Of a stretch of DNA of 64,000 nucleotides, positions 48,007 to 59,012 are shown in pieces. How positions within the stretch are numbered: the first letter of the stretch is position 1; every line of letters starts with the position of its first letter. The notes beneath the pieces were generated by a model, which saw nothing but the letters and a program-made list of their open reading frames with translations, was not told where the DNA came from and did not search any database. The position numbers were made by a program, and so were the translations under genes. Source of the DNA: Eucommia ulmoides (lineage: Eukaryota; Streptophyta; Magnoliopsida; Garryales; Eucommiaceae); assembly GCA_016647705.1 (NCBI GenBank), contig CM028329.1:61583231-61647230 (forward strand). The letters run 5' to 3'.

Positions 48007-48200
48007 ATTGGTGTTAGTCCGGTTAACAATTGGAGGTGTCTTATTTTCTTATTAACCAGAGTTCGATTATCATGGAAAGTCCTTTGAGAATTAAATCTGA
48101 ATGCACTAAACTAATGTAGGAGAGTACGCTCTTAAAGGGATGATTAATCAAAGGTGCGAATAAATTTACCTCAGACACATCTTATCGCAAAAAAATTAAA
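48007..48200 (+). mobile_element. tRNA-derived SINE, plus orientation
   Basis: The head TGGTGTTAGTCCGGTTAAC resembles an A box, and AGAGTTCGATTATC is a degraded B box. The body contains GAATGCACTAAACTAATGT and GATGATTAATCAAAGGTGCG, and it ends in an A-rich tail near 48190-48210. It is the same family as 28541 and 34400. Confidence 0.72.
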
Positions 48201-48273
48201 AAAAAATTACGACCGTTAAAATAATATAATCTAGCAAAAAGATCTATTTTCTCAATGAAAAGGAGGAGAAGAT

Positions 48274-48828
48274 TAGGGATGGTCATGGGCTTGGGGGCCC
48301 GCCCAGCCCGACCCTATTTTTTTAGGACTTGGGCTTAGGTTTTGAGCCCACGGGCCGGGCCTGGGCCTGATCAAAATTAGGGCTGGGTTTGGGCAAGACC
48401 CAAAAATTTTAAGCCCGGCCTGGCCCTGCCTGAAGGATATTTAAAATATATATATATATATATATATACACACATTACAATACAACCCTAATATTTGAAA
48501 TATTAGTTTCATTTAAAAATTGTAATTTTAATATTTCTTGTTAGTTTGATTTGTTTGGAACATTGATTTACTTTTAGAAATTGTAATTTTAATATTTCTC
48601 GTTAGTTTGATGTTGAATTTTTTGTATTTATTTTTGAAATTTAAAAAAAAAAAAAATAAGGCCAGAGGCTCGTGGGCCGGGCTTTGGGATTAAATTTTTC
48701 TTATAAGGCCGGGCTTGGGCATAGAATTAAGGCCCGATTACCGGGCCGGGCCGGGCTAAGACCCAACTTTTTTTGTAATACACTAATCTAAGCTCGATCC
48801 GAACCAAGCCCGGCCCATGACCATCCCT
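48274..48828. mobile_element. hAT-like non-autonomous transposon, 555 bp
   Basis: The ends TAGGGATGGTCATGGGC and GCCCATGACCATCCCT are inverted copies. A perfect 8-bp repeat GAGAAGAT flanks them at 48266-48273 and 48829-48836. Its reverse complement aligns by eye along its length with 46772-47342 (for example GTGTATTACAAAAAAA, GGGCCTTAATT.TATGCCC). Confidence 0.9.
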
Positions 48829-48967
48829 GAGAAGATAAAGATGATTGTAATAGTCTGATAAAGTGACAATAAAAGCCTAACGGGACAGCCTCCTTTTAAT
48901 GCAACCATGTAGTTGGATGGTTAGGACCCCATCACATTTATTTCTCCTCCCTCCCTCTAAAAATGGA

Positions 48968-49410
48968 GGAAAATTACATTTTTGATCCCTAAAATATAGG
49001 GTGGATGTCTACGCGAACACTAAGATTTGACAAATTGCACATTTGATTTTTCAATTTCCATATTTGTTTTAATCCAGCAAAATTGAAAACGTTAATAATG
49101 ATTTTGGATCAAATATAGGTTGTTCTCAACGCATGGTCTTTTAATCGGGATTTTTTTTTTCTTTCTCAGTTTTCGAACGAATCGTTCTTCAGAAAAATGT
49201 TAAGAGAAATATCTCAAGTTTAGGAGAATGATGAAATGCTGAAAATGTCCTCATTAAAAGACCATGTGTTGAGAATAACCTATTTTTTATTTAAAATTAT
49301 TAATTTTACGGGATTGAAACAAATGTAAAATGTAAGAGACCAAATGTACAATTTGACAAATCTCGGGGTGAACACAGACATGGATAGATCCTCCCAAAAC
49401 TATAATTCTC
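48968..49410. repeat. long foldback repeat, copy 4, best preserved
   Basis: The left arm (about 48968-49155) and right arm (about 49215-49410) are imperfect inverse copies. GTTGTTCTCAACGCATGGTC pairs with GACCATGTGTTGAGAATAAC, TAATGATTTTGGAT with its partner in the right arm, and ACTAAGATTTGACAAATTGC with CAATTTGACAAATCTCGG. It has no coding capacity. Confidence 0.72.
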
Positions 49411-49710
49411 CCCCAAAAAATGGTTGCCCATAACTTTTGGGTCACAGGATTGAATTGCCACCTTCAAGTTCTCACTCCAACCCACCTCCCACCCTCCCTC
49501 TCCTCTCTCTTGTCTCTCTCTCTCTCTCTCTAGATCTAGAGAGAGAGAGCATTGAATGTGAGTTGTTCGGTGACGACAGTTAACCCCCCCATTGTTTAAT
49601 CAACAATACACACATACAACAATGGGTCTTCACATCATCATCATCATCATCTTCTTCTTCTTCTATTTAATCTAATTCTTCTTCATTTGGGTTTTATATC
49701 TCAAAACCAT

Positions 49711-49975
49711 ATGGAGATAGAGGTGGCCAACGGCGGTGCTAGTGCTAGTGGCGGCGGCGATTTGGAGAACGGGGTGGAGGAGTGGAGAGCTAGTAGACAT
49801 GAGGGTGCTGCTTATTTGGTCTGGGAAGACCTCACGGTGGTGCTTCCAAATTTCGGCCATGGACCCACCAAAAGGTTGCTTCATGGCCTCAACGGCTATG
49901 CCGAACCAGGTCGGATCATGGCCATCATGGGTCCTTCCGGCTCCGGCAAATCCACACTCCTTGATTCCTTAGCAG

Positions 49976-50031
<56 letters not shown>

Positions 50032-53000
50032 TATATATCTCTATCTTAATTTTAATTTAATACGTTAATTATACTAATTTAAATTCAATGCAGTAATTTT
50101 AAATATATCTAAATTTTATAGGATAGATATACAATTTATTTTTTTGGGTATCATATAAGATTGAAATTAAATTATTCTTTTTGGTACATACGGAAAAAGA
50201 AAAGTGTTAAACTCTTAGGCTTTTTACAAGGGAGATAAACTAGATATCTATTAGGTCACGGATAAAATGGATTAATAAATGAAAAGATGGATAAATTAGG
50301 ATATGATATAATAATAATTTAATGATCAATCAAATAAAAGTTAAAATAAATTTGAATGTTGGATCACTGTATGGGACTCAGTGATCTCATTTATGAGCGC
50401 AAAAGGGTAGTTAGAAGACAGTTGGCCCTATATGGCTTTTTAAACATAACTATTGAAAAGAAACTGTTCCGTAACTGTTAAAACTTAAAACTATTAAATT
50501 AATATATATTTTATTTATTTATTTTAATATTAATCAAATATGAAAAATAAAAATAAAATAAAAAATTGTATGTATTAACCTAAGAATAATATAAAAAAGT
50601 TTAAATGAAAATATTTTATATGTTCGAAATAAAACATTTAAAAAAAAATTAGATACATAATTTTTTTGGAAACTTTTTGAAAGGTCTTAAGATTCCAAAA
50701 ATAATTTTCTAAAGATCATTTCATGTGTAAAAAAATCACTCTTACATAACTCCATAAAGTGGTATTTTTATGAGATGAAACTTTTGGGCAAATCTTCCAT
50801 TTTTTTTCCGCTTGTATTCACCTGTGAATAATACAAAAATTTATGAATAAAAATATTTTATATGTTCGAAATAAAAAAATAATAATATTAAACTAATTAA
50901 TTTAAATATCTTAAATTTCGCAAATAAAAAATTAAAATATCATCTCATAATAATTAAATAAAAGTACAGACAATCATGAAATACAAAAGTTTCCTCAATT
51001 AAAAAAAACTATTTTTGTCTTTTAAAAGCACAATTTTCCTGACTTTTAAAACAAAAAATCACCCGTAATTTTTTTCAAAAAAATCAATTACCAGACAACC
51101 TAAAAAAGGTTAAATCACACTTTGTAGTACTAAAGTCCGAATGTGATTTCAATATGTCTCCTAAAATTTGAATTTCGTCTCTAATTAGTCCAACCAACAC
51201 ATTTCAACCATCATAATTGTCAAAGCAGTAATAGCGCACCACACATGTTAATTTTTTTCCATAAAATTTTCTTCAATTATGATGCACGAAGCTGGGTAAA
51301 TCGAGATTACGCTCGAACACGAGGGGTGCAAAGTGCAATTTAGCCCCAAATTATAAATCAATCTTGGGGGTAGGTGGAGAAATAAGGAGGACAATTATTG
51401 CATGTTTTATGAAGTTTAATGAGTTTGGCATTGATATTATTACAGCAGAATGTGCAGAAAGTTAAAAAATAAAAAAATAAATTAATGCTCCAGGCTTCTA
51501 GGCCTGCAAATTATGTTAAAGGAGTGTTCATGGGCCGGGTTGGTCTGGACCCAATCTAGACATCGGGCGCTATTCCCCGCCTATTGTAAAATGCATAAAA
51601 CCCAAGTTCGACCCTATATAATTTTTTTAAATAATTAATTTTTTTTTTTTGACTAAAATATAATCTATAAAATTATTCTAAAATAAGAGGGAAGTTTTGA
51701 ACGGTATACCTCAAACTTGGCGGGTGAGCACGCAGAGCGGGTCCCCGGGCCCATGAACACCGCCTCATTGTTCTTTCTACATGCAAATCTACAAAAAACA
51801 AACAAACAATTCAGCAGTAGTAATGATTAGTAAAAGAACCAAAGGATTATCATTAACCAAATGATTGCTTCCAACAGGTAGGTTGGCGAATAATGTTGTG
51901 ATGACAGGAAATGTTTTCATCAACGGCAAGAAGAAGAGGCTCGATTATGGCGTAGTTGTAAGTTACCTAAACCCTTTAACCTTATTACAAGTTTTTGCAA
52001 GAAAGCAAAAGGAGTTTTGACACTTTGTACCCTTGAAGTTTGACCAAAATCTCACTTTAATCACCAGGGTTTCACCTTAAAGTTTCTTAATCATCCCAGT
52101 ACAGTCCTGAGTCATTGTTGCCATTACTTGACGAAAAACGACGACACATCATGCATCTGAGTGTTTTTAAGATGTATTATGGGCAATTCACCCTCCTCCT
52201 TCCAACCCAAATACTCAAAAATATATATAAAACATAATATATATATATATGCACACACACACATACATGTGTGTGTAGAAAATTTCAAGGGCAGAAAGAA
52301 AGAGAATAGACATGACAATAAAGTCAACGGCGGAGCTATTTAATGCACAGGGAGACTCAAGTCCGCCTGAACATTTGACTATTTTCACTATTATCCCTAT
52401 ATTTTCAGAAATCTCGAAATTTTTTACAAGCCCCCCCTTCCCAGGAACTATAAAAATATTTAATAAAAATTTGCCATTGCTTAAAAATGGTTGGGGTGCA
52501 CGACAATTGACTATTTATTGTTCAAAATTGTGAAGGAGTAAAAGATTTGGACTGAAGTGGGATGATTACGGTACTTCATAGTGTTTATGTGTTCAAAATT
52601 GCAACTATGGGGACCATAGATGGTAAAACTTTAGGGGGTGCAAAGTGTCAAAACCCCAAAACGAAACAATGCAACAATCTTCAATCTAATTTTGGTTTTC
52701 AGGCATATGTGACACAAGAGGATGTAATGTTAGGAACACTCACTGTAAGAGAGACAATAGCCTACTCAGCCCATTTGAGGCTACCCACCAGTTTGTCCAA
52801 AGAGGAGGTAAAAGGGATCGTAGAGGGAACAATTATGGAGATGGGTCTTCAGGATTGTGCAGATCGGATCATCGGAAACTGGCATTTAAGAGGCGTGAGC
52901 GGCGGTGAGAGGAAGAGACTCAGCATTGCCCTTGAAATCCTTACAAGGCCGCGGCTGTTGTTTTTGGACGAGCCCACTAGTGGGCTCGACAGTGCCGCAG

Positions 53001-56000
53001 CCTTTTTCGTGATTCAGGCACTGAGGAATGTTGCCCGTGACGGAAGAACGGTTATTTCTTCCATTCATCAGCCTAGTAGCGAGGTTTTTGCGCTGTTCGA
53101 TGACCTGTTTTTACTGTCTGGAGGAGAAACGGTTTACTTTGGCGAAGCAAAGATGGCTACAGAGGTGAAAAATAATGAGAATTTTCATCAGTTCTCGTCC
53201 GTTTGGTTGTAAGAATCAAAAACACTTTTCCCCTACAGATATGAACTTATTCTGAGATATATCATATGTTTCTTCATGCAGTTCTTTGCAGAAGCAGGAT
53301 TTCCATGTCCGAGTAGAAGAAATCCTTCTGATCACTTCCTTCGTTGTATTAACTCGGATTTTGACATTGTTACAGCCACATTGAAAGGATCACAGAGGCT
53401 TCGGGTATAAATTTAGCTGTATTTTTTAAAAAATCTTAGGAAAAAAAAAAACTAAAAAATAAGCGTTATTTTTGTGTGTACCTATTTACAGGAAACAGAG
53501 AATGCATCAGATCCTTTAAGGAATTTGGCAACTGCAGAAATCAAAGCAGTGCTCGTAGAGAAATACAAACTCTCTAACTACGCAGCCAAAAACCGAGCTA
53601 AAATCAGACAAATCTTGACCATTGTAAGAATTTCAAAACTCGATCTTTCTACGATTTGTTATTTATTAATAAATCAGGACTGTTTTCTTTAATGTCTTTT
53701 CATTAAGGGTTTGGATTAATTTGAGAGGAATGAATGGTTGAGATGATGTGATGAAATATTCAAGAGCGAAAATTTCTACCAAAAAATATTACACTCCCAC
53801 TTCCAAAGCTGTTGAGTTAAATTATATATTGCCTTTAGACACAGGGAATCCCTAGTTTTATATAAATGCCCATGTATTGCAGGAAGGACTTGATATCAAG
53901 GCAAGACGAGGAAGCCAAGCAGGGTGGTGGAAGCAACTCTCGACCCTGACAAGGAGATCGTTCATCAACATGTCTAGAGACGTGGGCTACTATTGGTCGC
54001 GGATAGTAATCTATATGCTCGTATCTATCTGTGTAGGAACTTTATTTTTCGATGTCGGCACTAGCTATACTGCCATCTTAGCTAGGGGAGCTTGTGGAGG
54101 GTTCATTACAGGCTATATGACATTCATGTCGATCGGAGGCTTCCCGTCTTTTATCGAGGAAATGAAGGTAAAAAATACCAAACACAACCTTAATCTCAAC
54201 AAAATCGAGAATCAATCATTGGCTAGAGTGGCGGAGGCAGGAATTCCAACGGGGGCACAAGAAGAAAAATAGAAAAATGATAAATAAAATATAACTGCTA
54301 GGAAAATTAATAAAAGTTACTTATTCACCACCAATATATAATGAAAAATAAACAACTAGCATCATGATTTGCAGAACTAACATTATGTATTTAAATCCAA
54401 ATTTATTTATTAACTTATTTAGATATATCTATTTTTTTAACTAACAATAAAATTAGATAAATTAAGAGAAGAAAAAAAGGGGTAAAAAATAAATTAAACT
54501 AAGGTAAAAAGAGAATATTAGGGTACTTAACCTAAATAAAATACTTAAGTTTAGTATATGAAAGTTAAAATCGTCAAATGATATTGTACAAAAAAATCAT
54601 TGAATTTCTAGAGAAAGTAGTGTAATTCATCTTGGAAACAACCTAGAGGTCTATTGTGACCTGGAGGTCTCGGATTCAAATCTTGAAAACAACCTCTCTG
54701 TATGCATGGGTGATGTTTCGTACATCTAAAATGGCAACAACCTTCGTGCACTGGGTTGCCCTTTTAGTAATTTAATTCATCTAGATTGAGATGGTTCGTC
54801 GACTTAATTTCAAGGGTTCTCGTGTATTTTTTTAAAATTTGAGAGGGGGCGGGTGCCCACCCTGGACACATGCTAGCTCTGCCCCTGATTGGCTAATAAT
54901 TCCCGTTATTTGGCAGGTTTTCTATCGTGAGAGGCTGAACGGGTATTATGGAGTTGCGGTGTTCATACTGTCGAACTTCTTCTCTTCTTTCCCTTTCTTG
55001 GTGGCGGTTTCAGTGATTAGTGGGAGCATCACGTATTGGATGGTGAAATTCCGGCCTGAGTTTTCTCACTATGTCTATTTCTGTCTTAATCTTTTCGGGT
55101 GTATAGCTGTCGTGGAAAGCTGCATGATGATTGTGGCTTCATTAGTTCCCAACTTCTTGATGGGGATCATAACCGGCGCTGGAGTCCTTGTAAGAACATC
55201 TCTAAGAGAGTGTTTGGAAGCACAGAATGCACGCACGCAAAATTTTCAGATTTTTACAAGCGTTCATTTTTAATTCCAATTCTTGTACATCCAAACACAA
55301 CCTAACTTAATTATTACTTTTGGTTCTGAGATTTAACTTAAAAGGGAAGATCCTAATTGAAGCTGTTTATTCAGGGAATCATGATGATGACTGCCGGGTT
55401 CTTCAGGTTGCTGCCTGATCTTCCCAAGCCATTTTGGCGCTACCCAATTTCGTATATGGGTTATGGGGCATGGTCACTACAGGTATTTCCTAAAACCGAA
55501 ACACACACACACACATACGCACATATATCTATAGAGGTGTTGACACTTTGTATCCCTACAGTTTGACCAAAAAGTCACTTTGGTCCCCATGGTTTCAATT
55601 TGAACATATAGCACCTTAAATTTTTTTAATCATCCCAATCCAATTTTCAACAAAAAAACAACCATCTACCATGCACCTTAAATTTTTTTAATCATCCCAA
55701 TCCAATTTTCAACAAAAAACAACCATCTACCATGCACGACTATTTTTAAGAGACTTTATAGGCAATTCCAACATCATGATAATAATAATAATGTAAAATG
55801 CAGGGGTCATACAAGAACGACATGATAGGGCTAGTGTTTGATCCACTCGTACCTGGTGATCCAAAGCTGAAGGGTGAAGACGTCATAAAAAACATGTTTG
55901 GGTTGCCGTTGGATCACTCCAAGTGGTGGGACTTGTTTGCTCTGTACGCAATTCTCGTCTGTTATAGGCTCACCTTCTTCATTGTTCTCAAGGTGAAGGA

Positions 56001-56160
56001 GAGGATTTCACCGTATCTCAGGTCACTTTACACCAAGAGAACAATGTATCATCTCAAAAGGCAACCTTCGTTCAAGAAGAAACCATCTTTTCCTTCTAGA
56101 AGGCACTATAATCTCCGTCCTTTGGCTTCTCAAGAAGGTCTGAACTCTCCAATCCCCTAA
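49711..56160 (+). CDS. ABCG half-size transporter, ABCG12/13/15 type
   Basis: Nine exons, 49711-49975, 51878-51957, 52703-53164, 53282-53404, 53492-53623, 53883-54167, 54917-55189, 55375-55482 and 55804-56160, total 2085 nt and 694 residues, normal for the family. The nucleotide-binding domain comes first: Walker [10 protein letters not shown] at 74-82, signature VSGGE at 180-184, Walker B LLFLDEP at 200-206 and H-loop IHQP at 236-239. The G-type transmembrane domain follows, with conserved [40 protein letters not shown] and [16 protein letters not shown]. Relatives in Arabidopsis export wax, cutin or pollen-wall lipids across the plasma membrane as dimers. The substrate of this one is not determinable from sequence. 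The start is the ATG giving MEIE, matching the subfamily. Every catalytic motif is intact. Introns 1, 2, 6 and 8 contain repeats. Confidence 0.95.
49977..50036. repeat. (CT)n(TA)n microsatellite at an intron donor
   Basis: The 5' splice site of ABCG intron 1 (G|GTTCTCTCTCTC) runs directly into about 15 CT units followed by a TA tract. Repeat length changes here would start 3-5 bases from the splice junction. Confidence 0.85.
50700..50810. repeat. CTCCATAAA-family repeat in ABCG intron 1
   Basis: ACATAACTCCATAAAGTGGT and TTTTTATGAGATGAAACTTT match the repeats at 26530 and 29985, in the same orientation. No element ends are defined. Confidence 0.5.
52011..52657. mobile_element. GACACTTTG-end element in ABCG intron 2
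   Basis: The left end GGAGTTTTGACACTTTGTACCC and the right end GGGGGTGCAAAGTGTCAAAACCCC are inverted copies. This is the clearest terminal pair of the family. The element is 647 bp, non-coding, with a TA/CA microsatellite at 52226-52272. It fills most of intron 2. No certain target duplication is seen; the flanks are A-rich. Confidence 0.78.
54652..54772 (+). mobile_element. Au-like SINE fragment in ABCG intron 6
   Basis: GACCTGGAGGTCTCGGATTC carries the B-box region. AAACAACCTCTCTGTATGCA and TCGTGCACTGGGTTGCCCTTTT follow in the order known for plant Au SINEs. The A-box end is weak and no target duplication was found, so it is old or truncated. Confidence 0.68.
55537..55793. mobile_element. 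partial GACACTTTG-end element in ABCG intron 8
   Basis: It starts GTTGACACTTTGTATCCC and shares TTTGACCAAAAAGTCACTTT and CCATGGTTTCAATTTGAAC with the family. A unit of about 65 bp (ACCTTAAATTTTTTTAATCATCCC...CCATGC) is duplicated in tandem at 55611-55735. The right end is missing. It stops just before the exon 9 acceptor. Confidence 0.65.
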
Positions 56161-56555
56161 GAACAGACTCTTTTTTTTTTTATATATATATATACCACGA
56201 TCTTTTCATCATTACCTGAAATTGGTGAAGATTTTTGTGGAAAATTTAGAGATGAATGAGATGCAGCGATATATTCTATGGAAGGAAAAACAGAACACAA
56301 GAAAAAAAAACACAGATTTATGTTGTAATCTTATGTACAAGATTTGTTTGGTATTCTTTCTGATCAAAGATAATAAGCAACATGTTTGGTTTGTGGCCAA
56401 CTCATTAGCTATTTTGTTTATCAATTCTACATTATTATATAGATATTACATGCTACAAGGGATTGTCTTGACAAATGTAAACCTATTTTCACCACTTGTT
56501 CAACTCAATTGAAAAAAATAATTCTAGAATTTAGACAAAACAATTTTTATAGTGT
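56161..56555. other. 3' flank of the ABCG gene
   Basis: A T run and (TA)n tract (56171-56194) follow the stop codon closely. The rest is AT-rich and likely includes the 3' UTR. No other gene is seen. Confidence 0.5.
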
Positions 56556-56936
56556 CAACCCATATAAACCCACAACATCTCTCCAATAGTCATCATAAAT
56601 ATGACTAAAATTATGACCCTTGGGTCTCTCTCAACTTCAAAAGTTGGCTCATGAGATGAGACTTTCTCTCATATTTACAACTTGACCACTAACCCCTACC
56701 ACATCCGATGTGGGATAAACCTAACAATCTCTCCCTCACAAATCGGGTCTTAGGTCAGCTAACCCCTAACCAGTTTCTCCCTCTGTGGCTATTGGGTAAC
56801 CTGGGCTTTGATGCTAGTGTAGGGTGGTCTTGGGCCTCTCTCAAGCCAAAAAACTAGCTCATGAGATGAGGTTTTTCCTCACACTTATAACCTGATCACC
56901 AGCCCCTTCCACAACCGATGTGGGATAAACCCAACA
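56556..56936 (-). mobile_element. TRIM (terminal-repeat retrotransposon in miniature)
   Basis: Read on the minus strand, a 5' LTR (56936-56821) starts TGTTGGGTTTATCCCACATC and ends CCACCCTACA. It is followed by a primer-site-like CTAGCATCAAAGCCCAGG. About 70 bp of internal sequence then reaches a purine tract GTGAGGGAGAGAT. The second LTR (from 56732) starts TGTTAGGTTTATCCCACATC. The LTRs share CTCATCTCATGAGC and GAGAGA.GCCCAAG-like blocks. The outer end of the second LTR is degraded, near 56556. The whole is about 380 bp and non-coding. Confidence 0.75.
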
Positions 56937-57675
56937 ATACAATCTTCACGCTAATGGTAGACCAAAGACTGCGTTGGAAATTAATGAAAAGTAAAACCAT
57001 TTAAAAGTTGGAAAACAACATTTCAGTGAGTTATTATCATATCAATTTCAATGGGTTGATAACAGTGACTTCCTGTTGGATCCACAAGTAAAACCAATCG
57101 AAATGTGGGATTATTAAATGCAGTAGCACTAAATTAACAGTTAAATGCAGGGTTCTTCAGGCAGGTTTAGATGTTCAATAAAAGGCCAGACAAAAAATAC
57201 AGAGAGATCTATCCATGTGTGAAGTGTAAACCTCTGGCCTAACTATATATAAATAGAGAATACAGATGGAAAACAGAGATGGAGGCATGAAATTGCAAAA
57301 AAAAAGGAAATAATAAAAGATTTAGGTGGATGCAAAAAAGGTAATAATTCATTAAATGCTCAAACCACAGGTTTGGTGACTGAAGATTTTTAATTTCATC
57401 AGTCTGTTTCTCTCGACTATCTTGACAGTGTAAATCAATGTCAATTCAAATATAAAGATCATACAAGAACCTAGGCAAGAACAAAAATGTGAAGATGGAA
57501 GGCATGAACTTTTTGATTTCATCATGCAGCTAACAATGCTTGGAAATTGCGTTTTCTAAAAACAGCTTTCGAATTGCAAAAAAGAAAACAGCTTCTAAAT
57601 TAAAAAACAAAAACAAACAGATATATTCTTATATATATTAAGGTATTTGAATCTAGATGTCTAGTTAGTAGTTAC
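56937..57675. other. intergenic, no gene
   Basis: AT-rich, with no repeat ends or frames that I recognise. Confidence 0.45.
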
Positions 57676-58058
57676 TGTTGAACACCACATCAAACACAAA
57701 AGACGCCTTGAAAGAGGATTACCCACCCCTAGACTTATATGTAGCTCAGGATCAGATAACACAAGCGATGTGGAATTCAACACACCCCCTCACGCGCAAG
57801 ATGGACTTTGATAAACCATTGCGAACGGATATCGAGGGGCCGAACATCAATGTGGGATTCAATACACCCCCTCACGCACAAGATGGACTTTGACAAACCA
57901 TTGCGAACGGATATCGAGGGACTGAACATCAATGTGGGATTCAACACACCCAACATCAGGAAGAGCAAGTTCAGAGCACTCTCAAAAGATGAGGATTACC
58001 CTAGGCTTATATTTAGCTCAAGATCAGGTAACACAAGTAAGCGATGTTGGATTCAACA
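57676..58058. mobile_element. small LTR-type element with 82-bp internal repeats
   Basis: It begins TGTTGAACACC and ends GGATTCAACA (TG...CA). A perfect 5-bp direct repeat GTTAC flanks it at 57671-57675 and 58059-58063, the hallmark of LTR-element integration. Inside, an 82-bp unit (ACACCCCCTCACGCGCAAGA...GAACATCAATGTGGGATTC) occurs twice in tandem, at about 57781-57862 and 57863-57946. Read in reverse, the unit matches the 84-bp repeats at 36409-36590, so both elements are one family. No coding capacity is seen. Confidence 0.8.
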
Positions 58059-58063
58059 GTTAC

Positions 58064-58238
58064 TGAGCCCAAAAAAATAAAAATTCCAGACTGTGGAACT
58101 CAGGCAAACAGTAGAATGACAGATGCAGGTAAGAAGTTTAAAGAACACAATAGTACAGCTATGACTCAGATAAATTACCAGGCACTGTTGACCACAGCTT
58201 CTCAGAAGATAAGCGAAAGCTGTAGCAGCCATTTCATG

Positions 58239-58280
<42 letters not shown>

Positions 58281-58672
58281 AAATTACTACCTACAAAGAT
58301 GCTGCTAAGTCACAGCCTATAACTTTACAGTCTCTCTTTTATCCCCCCTAATGAGCCAATGACCTCGTTGGACATTGATGGTTATTTATGACTCTGATGC
58401 TCACCTTTTGCTTCAATGGATAGCAAACAGGACTTTATAATGCACCAAAGAGGGTTCAATTTAATATATACACCAAAATCTTCTATAGAAAAATGAACAG
58501 TGTTAGAAAGACAGAAAGTTTCACAAAAATTAATCTAATTTGACCAATGAATTCACTATATTAACTAATTATTAGTGTATATTTTCATGAATTTATCATC
58601 CATTTAGACTAATGCTACAAGCAAAGAGAAACACAAACGAAAGTTTTACACCTTGATGAGTGATGACAAGAT
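58064..58672. other. intergenic, GA microsatellite
   Basis: An (AG)n microsatellite is at 58244-58279. Nothing else is seen before the Harbinger element. Confidence 0.5.
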
Positions 58673-59012
58673 TTAGGGTTTGTTTAATAACGACTTAATT
58701 TTTAAGTGCTGAAAATTAAGTGCTTAAATTTTAAGTGCTGAAAAATTAAGAAAGTTGTTTGATAAATTGTGCTGAAAATTTAAGTGCTGAATTTTTTTTA
58801 TTTGTTTGATAAGTGCAAAATTTGAATTGCTGAAAATTGTTTAATTTACATAATTGCCCTTGAATCAAGATAATACAAAAAATAAAATAAAAATAAATAA
58901 ATAAAAATAGAGAATAAAACAATAAAATAAAAACACCAATAATATACTAAGAAGTTCAAATAAATAAATTATCACAAGTCAACAATAACATAGAATTCAA
59001 CAAAAACAAAAA

